Origin: Phlegmacium glaucopus
Taxonomy: Eukaryota > Basidiomycota > Agaricomycetes > Agaricales > Cortinariaceae
Length of the DNA stretch: 32,153 nt
Reading direction: 5' to 3'
NCBI GenBank assembly: GCA_015039465.1
Contig: MU129987.1
Location: forward strand, 319,200-351,352
Positions within the stretch are counted from its first letter, which is position 1, and every line of letters starts with the position of its first letter. The notes beneath the pieces were generated by a model, which saw nothing but the letters and a program-made list of their open reading frames with translations, was not told the origin of the DNA and made no database searches. Positions 20,517 to 29,615 of the stretch are shown one piece after another. The translations under genes were made by a program, and so were the position numbers.

Positions 20517-20967
20517 TGCAAGCATCACTCTTGACCATCCCAGCAAATAGGTATCTGGGCTCGTTCAAACCATTGGACATCTGGTTGTGGCTCAACATGT
20601 TGCCATGTGATCTCCCAAGTCTTGCATTCAGTCATGGTGTTCATTGTTTAAAGCATGTACTTGCAGTAAGTGTTGAGATATTATGAGTTTCACTCGTTCA
20701 TTTATCTTAGTATATATATATCTTATCTCTTTTCCATTTCATTTTCCTGAATGCATTATGTAATCACATTCACTTATAGATATCATCTTTTAGTTACAAG
20801 TCCAAGTTTACAAGTCCGAGTTTACAAGGATTTGTCCTTATATAGACAAAGACAAGTGAAATTTTTTGGCTGATTTTATGCTTAAGTAGCTGGTAACTCC
20901 TGTGATGGTATTATATAACCTTTTCACACCCTCACATTATTATATTATCATATCACCTGCTGCTGCT
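20517..20967. other. Gene-poor stretch with one possible exon
   Basis: From about 20520 to 20664 one plus-strand frame reads smoothly (I-P-A-N-R-Y-L-G-S-F-K-P-L-D-I-W-L-W) and ends at a good donor-like GTAAGT (20665). It may be an exon of an unknown gene truncated by the TRIM-like element, but I cannot place it in a family. The remainder (20670-20967) is AT-rich with a short TATATATATA run. Confidence 0.3.
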
Positions 20968-21115
20968 AGGGCTACCAAAGTTCAATTCAGGCTTTTCAGG
21001 CCCTTCCAAAAATTTGAGAACTGTGTTCAAACCAGTTCAAACCATATCTTTCTCTAAATTTTCTGTAAATAATAATTAATTGACTGAGATATCAATAATT
21101 TTTTTCATTGATGTT
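20968..21115. mobile_element. Eroded left end of a hAT-like MITE
   Basis: TAGGGCTACCAAAGTTCAATTC followed by TTCAAACCAGTTCAAACCAT parallels the left terminus and iterons of copies A and B, with more differences. No matching right end or target duplication is visible. It is likely an older relic of the same family. Confidence 0.5.
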
Positions 21116-21116
21116 C

Positions 21117-21241
21117 TGAGAGTCGGAGATTGAAAACATTTTGGCATTGCTTGTTGCTCACTATTTCCCTCATACCACTGTTCACCAAGCTCAGCCACAA
21201 TACCAACATAACAGGGGCTCAAATGATGTCATTTGGACCCA
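21117..21241 (+). CDS. Possible exon upstream of the USP-like pseudogene
   Basis: One frame reads E-S-E-I-E-N-I-L-A-L-L-V-A-H-Y-F-P-H-T-T and ends at Q followed by GTATGTTC, a good donor; a TTTTAG acceptor follows 53 bases later (about 21295). The intron size fits the rest of the window. It could belong to the USP-like gene that starts near 21.7 kb, with element 4 inserted between them. The family is not recognised from this piece alone. Confidence 0.4.
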
Positions 21242-21328
21242 GGTATGTTCTTTAAGTTGATTCCCTGTTGAACTGACCTTTTTTATCAAATTTTAGTGTT
21301 ACAACCAGATAACAACAACAACAATTGA

Positions 21329-21594
21329 GAGGTCTTTACTCTCCCCCACCTAATCCATGCAGAGTCTGTGCAGAGTCCGAGCTGTCCACACAAAATTTAC
21401 ACCCTAAACCTTAAAATTTAAAACTTTTGTAATATATATATATACCTATCCTAATTCTAACCCTAACCTTAACACTAACTTTAACCCAACCCTAACCAAT
21501 TCCTAACAAATCCATGCGGAATGCTAAGAGTCTGCGCAGACAGCTCAGACAGCTCAGACTCTGCACAGAGTAGGTGGGGGAGTGTAAAGTACAG
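21329..21594. mobile_element. Small CTTTAC-type element with CAGAGTC/GCTCAGAC iterons (element 4)
   Basis: The ends are GAGGTCTTTACTCTCCCCCA and, inward from the right, CTGTACTTTACACTCCCCCA. An exact 8-bp duplication ACAATTGA flanks it (21321-21328 and 21595-21602). At 266 bp it is the shortest intact member. Iterons are GCAGAGTC/GTCCGAG on the left and CAGCTCAGAC on the right. The centre has degenerate CCCTAACC repeats (about 21450-21500). Confidence 0.93.
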
Positions 21595-21673
21595 ACAATT
21601 GAACCACATAACAAATGTAAAAAGCACAAATTAGAAAAAATAAACAAAACAATATATAAAAAGCATGAAGTAG

Positions 21674-22934
21674 TCCAACCTCAAAATTTGTTTGAATCAA
21701 ATTGTCACTATGAGTGAATATACACCATTAGTACCAAGAGGTATATCATGGAGCCAGAACAGCTGTGGATATGATGTAGCACTTACAATTTTATATTCAA
21801 TATGGAATGGAAATTATGAAAGATGGTCTGAAAATTTCAGAAGGCTTGAAAATCCATATTTAAATGCACTTACAATAGGATTTTGTTAGGGGACACCCGA
21901 TTTCAATCCAAACCTCAACCTCAGAACCATACATCCTGCCTTTCCAACAACCTCCAACCTTCTGCCCAACTCTGCTTCCGTCACTGGTTTACTCTGGAAC
22001 TCAATAACTCTGTTCCAATTCCAATCCTCCAGTTCGCTCCATCTTTTATTTTTATTTTTCACATCACACCACTTCTTAATTAATTAATTAATTATTATTG
22101 TATCATTCCTTTATTTATTTTATATCTCCATTATGTCCATATTAGTACTTAAATACCCCTTAGCCTAGCAGGGATCCCCATCCTTTCCTCTTTGGATCCC
22201 CTGCTATGTGAGTTACTTGTAGATATCTTTTCTGAAATATTATTAACTTTGGATCCCCTGCTAGCTTGACTAAGTCAGTGTCGCAGTTGCCCTAACAGAT
22301 TTGAGCATATGCACACTACTAATATTTATTTTGAAGCCATGCATGATAACTTCCATTATTTTTTGCAGGCTTCCAATAGACAAGAATTCAAATTTGGCCA
22401 ATACATTTCAATTATGAGACTCTATGTGAGGGGTTAGGTAATATTCAAATAGTTTATAAAGTGTGCATCAACCAGCATCCATTCTATATCTGCAACTCCT
22501 CATCAGTCTTGCTAAATGCAGGAACAAATTCATTTAACTCAATTAACCAATGTGTTTCTAGGTACTTTGAACCTACAAGACAAGCTTGTAATATATGCAA
22601 CTCATCTTTATATCTTAAATACACATTTGAAAATATTCCAGAGTGTTTGGTCTTTGACTTTGGGGGCCTTAATGACCTTGAAATCAATAAATCATTTCTA
22701 CTTAGCAAAGATGGGATACAATATTTGTTTAAGCTAAGAGGAGTTATTTATTTTTCCCAAAATCATTTCACATCACATGTCATTACACAGAGTGGTCAAA
22801 TATGGTTCCATGATGGTATGACCCTGCAACATTCAATGAGGTATGAAGGCTTGTTAGACACAGAATTGTGCCCAAATATAATTTATTCAAATAGTGGAAA
22901 TGCTGCACTAGCCATTTATACTCAAGACAAATAA
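21674..22934 (+). pseudogene. USP-like (peptidase C19) pseudogene interrupted by a solo LTR
   Basis: The frame has W-S-Q-N-S-C-G-Y-D (about 21755-21780), which fits the catalytic cysteine box of ubiquitin-specific proteases. It continues to T-I-G-F, is interrupted by an LTR (21884-22297), and resumes in frame after the duplicated GATTT. Near 22425-22430 the phase changes (2-nt insertion or 1-nt deletion). The last frame ends at TAA (22932-22934) and contains R-Q-A-C-N-I-C-N-S-S-L-Y, a CxxC pair typical of the finger region, then L-R-G-V-I-Y-F-S-Q-N-H-F-T-S-H, which fits the histidine box. USPs remove ubiquitin. From memory, similar short USP-like proteins are multi-copy in Agaricomycetes, some tied to transposons. 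The ATG at 21710 is the first in frame. It is not functional as it stands. Confidence 0.72.
21884..22297 (+). mobile_element. Solo LTR (type W), second copy, inside the USP-like gene
   Basis: It starts TGTTAGGGGACAC and ends GTTGCCCTAACA, with an exact 5-bp duplication GATTT at 21879-21883 and 22298-22302. It is 414 bp and matches the 18308 copy along its length, including the TTAATTAATTAATTATTATT run and the paired GGATCCCCTGCTA motifs. Removing it restores the reading frame of the host gene. Confidence 0.94.
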
Positions 22935-23016
22935 ATAAATTATTGCAACTTACATTACTAATGAAGGGGACTTGTTCATGCCATGCACAGCACTGGCCCA
23001 CTTGAGCCAAGTTAGT

Positions 23017-23046
23017 AGTCTCAACTTCTTATATGAAGTTGAGACT
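23017..23046. repeat. Short perfect hairpin
   Basis: AGTCTCAACTTC (23017-23028) and its exact complement (23035-23046) are separated by TTATAT. It lies about 80 bases after the end of the USP-like reading frame. No function can be assigned. Confidence 0.7.
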
Positions 23047-23867
23047 GTGAGTAGTTTTATTTTACATATGAAATTCTTTACTAAAAGCACATAGATATCT
23101 CATATATTTCTAGTTCCAGCTACAAAATACTTTCAACAGTAAGCCAGCCCCATTTAGGACCATCCATTGGTTCTTGATAGTTTTTTTTAGCAGCATACAA
23201 TTAATCACAGAACATTAACATTTACCATCACCTTTGCAGCGTCTCTTTCTTTATATCCCAAACTATACTACTTGGCGCCAGTAATCACAGCGCTCTGCAC
23301 TTCTCTGGCTGCTATCCACTTCCTCAATACCAAGTTAGTGGCAGCAGATCAATTCTGGCCATGGCTATAGAACAGCCAGCTGTAAGTTTTGAAATTATAT
23401 TTCTATTCTGATAGTGATTTGAGCTATAGCTAATATCTTCATCAGCAACACAAACTTATCTACCATTTCATGTTCCTCACTGCACTAACCCTCGTCTACT
23501 TGCTCAGACAATATTTCACAACATTAGCACTACTCACATGCACCCTCACTTATCTACAATGCATTTATTTTTAGTTTGTAATTTATTCCTACCTTAAAAG
23601 TAGTAAAAATCTTTTCTTGATATAAGAGTTTCACTCTTATGTTTTCTGTTGTAAATACCTACAATAAATGTTGTAATGGATTCCTATTAAAAATATAGTT
23701 ATTTTTACTTCTTCAAAAAACAACCTTAAGGGTAGTAATCTGCTCCTTTTATACATTTTTTGTCGTTATTTATGACCCTTCTGTTCTCACAGTGGAATGA
23801 CCTAATAGATTGTGAGAACAGTGGCCTCGAGGCACATTGAACATTGTACCAAATACACCTAGAGGAT
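23047..23867. other. AT-rich intergenic stretch, nothing recognisable
   Basis: No coding frame, terminal repeat or satellite is evident in this block. Two related motifs, ACCTTAAAAGTAGTAA (about 23592) and ACCTTAAGGGTAGTAA (about 23723), suggest an old local duplication. Confidence 0.4.
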
Positions 23868-24473
23868 TAGTGTTTAAAAGTCTGGTCCAGTCTGGTTTTT
23901 TGACCCTCAGGGCCTTTAACCAAGACCGTAACCGGTCCACCTCAGTCCTAGGACTGAAAAAGACCAGACTGGACCACTTAGGACCAGTTTAGATCAGTTT
24001 TTTTTGGTCCTAGGACTGGTCCTGGTCTTAACTGGTCTTAATCAGTCTGTAACTGGTCTTCTGCTGACAAATATATATTTTTGCATCAAAAACGGTTGTT
24101 AAGTTTAATAATAGCTTCCGAACGAGCCCAAGAACATTAAATTCCGTTAGGATTTGGATTTTCTACAGTCATCCTAGTAAAATGCCTTATTTTAGCAAAT
24201 ATTTTAGACTATTTTACAGATCTATTTATTTCTCAGCCAGTTTTTATTGGATTTTTATGATGTTGGGCTCGTTGGAAAGGGGTAAATTAGGGCTACCCTT
24301 TTGTTGGTTCAAACCGGTCTGAACCTCAAAAGACCGGTTAATCAAGACCGGTCTTTTTCTGGTCTTTGATTCTCAAAAATCCAAAGACCGGACCAGTGGT
24401 CTGGTCTTTTCCCAGTCCGGTCTGGTCTGGTTACAGTCTTTTTCCAGTCTTGTAACTGGACCTTCAAACACTA
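23868..24473. mobile_element. hAT-like MITE with GGTCTGGTCC iterons (E)
   Basis: The ends are TAGTGTTTAAAAGTCTGG and, inward from the right, TAGTGTTTGAAGGTCCAG. An exact 8-bp duplication TAGAGGAT flanks it (23860-23867 and 24474-24481). Iterons of GGTCTGGTC/GACCAG fill 23880-24060 and 24300-24460. It is 606 bp and non-coding. The TAGTG start resembles element D and the hAT gene's right end; the iterons are its own. Confidence 0.94.
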
Positions 24474-24599
24474 TAGAGGATGTCAATCTATTATCGTAGT
24501 GAATGTTATTTTTGTCAAGATTGACATACCATAAGCAAGATGCCAGTGAATTATAATGGATAATGACTGTGCAAAGTCAGGCTAGTCAGTGGATGAGGG

Positions 24600-25110
24600 T
24601 GTAAGGAATGGAAATCGTTCAGACACGTATTTCACAAGTGTTGCTCGTTTTAGCAATAAGTCATGCGTGACTTTTCCCATTCTGGAAAAGTGACGCACAT
24701 AGGAAAAGGGAGTATGGGCAGCAACGGGCTTGCGCGATGGAAATGAAAATGAAGACAGCTAAAAAGGAGCTAGCATGCTCTCAAAATAAATTAAAGAAAA
24801 ACAATTTTCTTAAAGATCAATAACACTAGTAAATTTCATTTTAAAATTTCCTTCATCCTAGGTATAAAAGTAGCAGAGTTTTATTGTAGAAAGACAGTAG
24901 AAAAAGTCCCATCCTACCAGCTAGCTTCAGAATTAAACCCATTCTCAAAAAGAGATTTTTGACAAGTCTCTTTACTACATTTATTTCTCTAAAAAATTGA
25001 ACACATTACTTCTCGTGACATAAGCGCTCGCACCCTCGGAAATCGATTTTCCGACTTACCCTCACCACAAAAGTATCTGTTTCAAACTCCAGAACATTTA
25101 TGCACTTACA
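24600..25110 (+). mobile_element. Possible LTR or Pol II promoter block
   Basis: TGTAAG at 24600 and CTTACA ending at 25110 are complementary and give TG..CA ends. A TATAAAAG box lies at about 24862, followed by a run containing CAGTAGAAAAAGTCCC. The flanking pentamers (GAGGG and AGGGA) do not form a proper duplication. This is LTR-like but unproven. Confidence 0.3.
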
Positions 25111-25427
25111 AGGGATTCAAAATACACAGTTTAATTTGCTGGGACTGAGGGCATTGAAATGAAAGAATTCACAAATGAAAGGAAAGGAATTTAAAGAGAG
25201 TTTGGCTTTTATATTGGAGGTGGGCATTCTCGTGTTTTATGTGCACAACGAGGACAATAAACAAAGAAAGAATGAAAATAATAAATATATACCTGCTAAT
25301 AGTGACTTGGGGGGTGCTGGTGAAGAGCTATATGGGTGAATGAAAAACCCCATGAAGCTCCAGGGTGAAGAGCCAATGGAGCGCCAGAGGCTAATGCCCA
25401 AGCCACCCAGACAATGCCAATGCCATC
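25111..25427. other. No recognisable feature
   Basis: A purine-rich stretch (GAAATGAAAGAATTC, AAAGGAAAGGAATTT) is followed by AT-rich sequence. I see no gene, terminal repeat or RNA here. Confidence 0.4.
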
Positions 25428-26140
25428 AGCTAACAGACCAGGTGGCCTTAGATATGTCATTTATATTTGCAAGAGGTGGCTGGTAAGTTCCGAACATGGT
25501 TGGGGACAATTTTGTCCAGTGAATGCCAGTATCTGTGAAGGGAATCCGAAGACCATGCCCATGGCTTTTGACAATGTCTGGTGAGACATCTGCGACGAGG
25601 AATTCCATGGTACCGCCAATAGGAGAACAATGTCCCATTATAGCCAAGCTTGTTGTGATGGCAAAGTGATTTCTTTTGTTGATGATGTTAGATGAGATGT
25701 GGTATCATGTTTTAAAAGAGTGTATAGATGAAAAATTTGGCAGCCTCCTCAGCCTTGTCAGCTTCTGAGGCAGGGGTTCTCCAGAGGGATGACCGGCTCA
25801 GGCTCATCAATCTTGGGGGGTGTTCCATAACTCTCTTGCTTCTTTCCCAAATGGCTGACAGGTGAGCATTATCAATTATAATTCCATTTTCTTGGGTTAC
25901 AACACAACTTATGGAATCTGTCTCCCTTATCCCTTTTCTTGTGCCCGTATTGAGTCTACAAACATCTTCATAATCCTCTTGGTAGCATGGTGGGAGAGCA
26001 TGAGGAATAATGAGTCGAGAAGTTGGCGGCACAGTAATAGAAGAGAGGAAGAATATGAGTCCAAGGAAGGCTGAGCGACAGACACTTTATCTTTCTCCAT
26101 CAGGTGCACTAGAAGTTGCCTTACATGCATTATTGTGAGC
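25428..26140 (-). pseudogene. Unrecognised minus-strand coding remnants
   Basis: Three minus-strand frames read like protein. The first begins at 26140 and includes H-V-R-Q-L-L-V-H-L-M-E-K-D-K. The second (about 26032-25712) includes C-Y-Q-E-D-Y-E-D-V-C-R-L-N and I-I-I-D-N-A-H-L-S-A-I-W. The third (about 25647-25428) includes V-A-D-V-S-P-D-I-V-K. The first two overlap in different phases, suggesting a frameshift near 26000; the gap between the second and third could hold an intron. I do not recognise a family and give no function. Confidence 0.35.
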
Positions 26141-27261
26141 ATATATGCACATAAAAAAGGCTGAAGACATACCTTTGGACTTTTAATCCAGCTTTCAGTT
26201 GTATACTAGTATTTTCCTGGAAAAAGGTTCATAAAAGCCATGTTTTGTGAGCAAAAATAGCATGTCTCTTGAAGCCTAGCTGATGATTGATAGACTATGA
26301 TCATTCATTAACCATCCTATTGTTGTGATCCAAGTTGCCTTGCTGGGTGCCATGAACACTATTGGGATACCATTGTTTAGAGCAGAAAAGACAATGAAAA
26401 TATTTTTGCCAAGTCACATGGAGAAAACCAAACTTTGTCAAGTTTTTTGGCTGGATTTTGGATTGCAAGGACCACCTATACATGTTAGCTAGGTCCGGCT
26501 GAATTACCTGTGGGGAGGTCGACATTTGGAGTGTCGTCCAAACTGGATTCCAGTCAAGGGGGCACCAAGATTCGAAAAACTACACAGGGTGGATTTTTTT
26601 CTCTAAGGCCTTGCCAACCCCCCCCCCCTCCCCAACCCATATCAGGTATGTTTTCATCCAAATATGGTATGTTTTTCCCATATTTTTGGGCTCCGCTTAC
26701 TTCTGACCTAGAACTTGAGCTGCCCAAGCCCAAGGGGGCACCAGGATCAAAAAAAAATACCTGGGGTCAATTTATTTTTTAAGCCAACTTTGGGTGGACT
26801 AACTAACTTACATAATCAGGCACATGTCTATATATGGCAATATGACATCATCCTGTCCTCACCTCCGTCCTCGCTTGCCTCCCCTTGCCCCAGAAGACGC
26901 CTCGCAAGCTGCACAAACCCAATTCCGGGGCTCCAACTCTAGGTCAACGCATTGGAGGTGATACTAACATCTCAGATAAGTAATGTAGCACAATCCTACT
27001 TGATAACATGGTACTTACCCATTGAGTTTCACAGCCAGACTGATTACACCTGACCACGCCCCTGATCAACCATCAAGTACCAATCTGCACAGGCAACCAT
27101 CTAGTACTAGCTTTCATGCAACTCTCTTGCATTTTGGCCAACTGGTTTCTTCAACAGCATCGGGTGACTCGGGTCCAATTGCAGTTGCTGCTTCCTGTGA
27201 AGTCTGACCTACACTGGAATCAGACTCTATGTTGGCTGGCTGGTCTTCGTCTCGTGTGTTC
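26141..27261. other. Intergenic stretch with one direct repeat
   Basis: AAGGGGGCACCA occurs near 26557 and again near 26734, with similar A-rich and GGG-rich text after each copy; a C-run follows near 26622. Open frames here are proline-rich and compositional. No gene or mobile element is supported. Confidence 0.35.
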
Positions 27262-28892
27262 ATCTTGGTCTCTTGGATCTGAGTAATGTCAATCGTGAGT
27301 AATTGCTTCTTGGGACTGCCAAAGAAACAACAAAACTCATGCTGTCATCTTCCATAGGCCCCACGTCAGAGTCTGTGGAATTTCGTACATGGAAGGTTGT
27401 CACTTGAATTTCCAGACCTTTTTCTCCCTTGTCAACATCCATTTTCTCACCAAATATTCCAGCATTGTCCTCGTTGTCAACCTCATTGATCTCATAACTG
27501 ATCTCTCCCTCCGGTTCCTCCCCCAACTCTTTGCTTGCCAATGATTCTTCACCACTACTCTCATTTTCTGAGTCTCCAAGCACATTGCTATCCTCACCGA
27601 CTCTAGAATGCGGTTCAGCGGCACCAGACAGCCTATCAGTGCTGGTGTTGTTTCTAGGAAAGGTATGTCAGTCACTGCTTTTAAGGAAGAAGGAAATGAA
27701 AGTCAACTCATTAGGGATTCAGGTGCGGTGGTTCTCCGATATAACTAGTGGGGGAATCTTTGATTTTTTGGCTCGTTTAACTGTGACCTTCTGCCGTTTT
27801 TCCCAAATCTTCTTCATTTCAGAAATCTCAAAGTGTTCCAACTTCCAGAGGTGTTCATACTTGGTAAGTGGCAATGATTTATGTTTCTCGTCGAAGTGGA
27901 CTTTCATAAAGTACTTCCAGACTGTAGGATCAGTCTTTGGGCAGACAGGACATTGAATCGGCACATTGGAGCAAGGAGATGCTTCTGTCGACTCAGCGGC
28001 AATGCTGTATGTGAATTTCATTTTCATGAGACAACCTTTTGACGTCTTCTGATTGACTTTTGGTTTCCCATTCGCCCCCTTTCCTTTTGTTAGATAGAAC
28101 TGACACATCTGTGAGGGACGCAGGCACAATCCGCAAAGGGGTTCGATTGATTGAATAACACCAGGGTCGTGAATGATATGCGAACCAACATGCTTGAGTA
28201 CACGTTGGCCTTGTGTAAGATCAAGAGTCACTGTTGGCAAGCACCGCGGGCAGTCAGAGGTTGTTGTGGTTCCAATACTACCCAAATCATGCTCACTTTC
28301 GCAAATAAAACAGGCGTAACCTATACATAATACATTCCCAAAGATTGAACGTAAGCCTTTTAAATCATTGATAAATCCATTGATTACTTACCAGAAGCCT
28401 CACGATAAGGATATTCTTCGGATGGCTTGAATTTTGGTACACTCTTTAGGTCTGATACGGTGAGACTTTGAAAGAGGCTAGCCGTTAAGGCAACTAAGAC
28501 AGTGCTTTGTAGCAGATAAAAAGGCATTATGAGTGGAATTTTCGATGCTGCGGGGTTGATGGATTGAACAAGATGCCCAGAGACTGTGAAGGAATGCTCA
28601 TCCATCATGTATGTCCTCCAGTCGTTTTTTCCTTCTGGGTCATCATCTAATGTTGCTCATCATAGACCTAGGATCTGGTAGGACACCTTGACAGTGTCTT
28701 CCGCAAGCATCTCGAAACTAACATAGTCGACAGGCTGTCCATCGATCCGCAGTCCATTTACCTCTCCAATGCAAAGCCAGAAGCTGTTCTTGATGTGCAG
28801 GAGACTTGCGATAGGATCCAACATAACAACCTTCTGCGAGTCGTCAAGTTCCACTTCAGGTACGTCATTTGGGTTGGAGTTGAGTATTTTTT
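27262..28892 (-). pseudogene. Cysteine-rich conserved-type protein, broken (minus strand)
   Basis: Reading from 28892 downward: a leading block has L-D-P-I-A-S-L-L-H-I-K-N-S-F-W-L-C-I-G-E-V-N, then two adjacent TGA codons (28657-28662), then D-D-D-P-E-G-K-N-D-W-R-T-Y and a hydrophobic segment. A clean 71-nt intron follows (28321-28391, GTAAGT..TATAG). The next exon (to 27719) has A-C-F-I-C-E, D-C-P-R-C, C-G-L-C and C-P-V-C pairs, suggesting zinc binding, and a basic end (K-R-A-K-K-S-K). An acidic tail (27583-27262, D-N-E-D-N-A and similar) reads in another phase, so a frameshift or missed intron lies near 27.6-27.7 kb. The 5' end is cut by element 5. I recall related multi-copy Agaricomycete hypothetical proteins but cannot name a function. 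Confidence 0.6.
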
Positions 28893-29250
28893 GAGGTCTT
28901 TACTCTCCCCCCTTATTCCACATGGAATCCACCTGGAATCCACCTGGAATCCACCTAATTCCACATGGATTCCACATGGATTCCATCATTCCATATGGAA
29001 TATGTTTTGGCTCAGATCCCACCCATTTTAGGCTCTTCATTCCATATGGAATCTGTATGGATTCCATGTGGAATGACAAGGGAACAGCCAAATTCCATAT
29101 GGAATGATGGAATGTCCACATGGATTCCACATGGATTCCACTATATCCATCTCTATTCCCTATGGATTCCACTATTTCCATCTCTATTCCATATGGATTC
29201 CATCTCTATTCCATATGGATTCCATCTCTATTCCATATGGAACAACCATT
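28893..29250. mobile_element. Half of a CTTTAC-type element with TTCCATATGGAA iterons (element 5)
   Basis: The left end GAGGTCTTTACTCTCCCCCC matches elements 3 and 4. It is followed by more than 300 bases of near-palindromic TTCCATATGGAA/TTCCACATGGAA iterons. No right terminus or target duplication is found before the next gene, so the right half is lost. A tRNA-like segment follows the iterons, as in the right half of element 1. It sits at the truncated 5' side of the cysteine-rich pseudogene. Confidence 0.8.
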
Positions 29251-29289
29251 AATATAATTTGTAGTGTCTTTGAAAAAATATAAGTGAGA

Positions 29290-29360
29290 CCAGCATGAAT
29301 TGAACCAGGGACCTTATCATCAACAAATCCAGTGCTCCAGCCCACTAAGCCACGGTACCA
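29290..29360 (-). other. tRNA-like segment next to element 5
   Basis: On the minus strand TGGCTTAGTGGG (complement of 29341-29352) fits an A box and GGTTCAATTC (complement of 29297-29306) fits a B box, 35 bases apart, the spacing of a tRNA gene. The acceptor and T stems do not pair properly, so it is probably a tRNA-derived promoter relic and not a working tRNA. It reads toward the iterons of element 5. Confidence 0.5.
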
Positions 29361-29615
29361 TGTACATTTGTAGAAAAAGTAATTCCGATATTCTGTTGCT
29401 GACACATGGCCCATGCGCATACCCAAATATGGGCGCTTTCCACCCATCGCTTCCCACCCTCCCCCATCGCTTCCCACCCTTTCCCACCACCAACTCTAGC
29501 CTTGACGTCCATCATGATCACCCGCTGCCCACCACTGTCACAACTACCCACCACCTCTACGGCACCATCGTCACCAGCTCTATACCTACCACCTCCGCCC
29601 ACCTTTTGAGTCACG

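Noticed and set aside
24600..25110. Confident LTR call
   Set aside because: Complementary ends and a TATA box are present, but the flanking pentamers GAGGG and AGGGA are offset and do not make a duplication; kept only as a low-confidence feature.
26510..26942. Proline-rich frame as a gene
   Set aside because: It spans a C homopolymer and an A-rich tract within a direct repeat, with no domain or splice signals that I can support.
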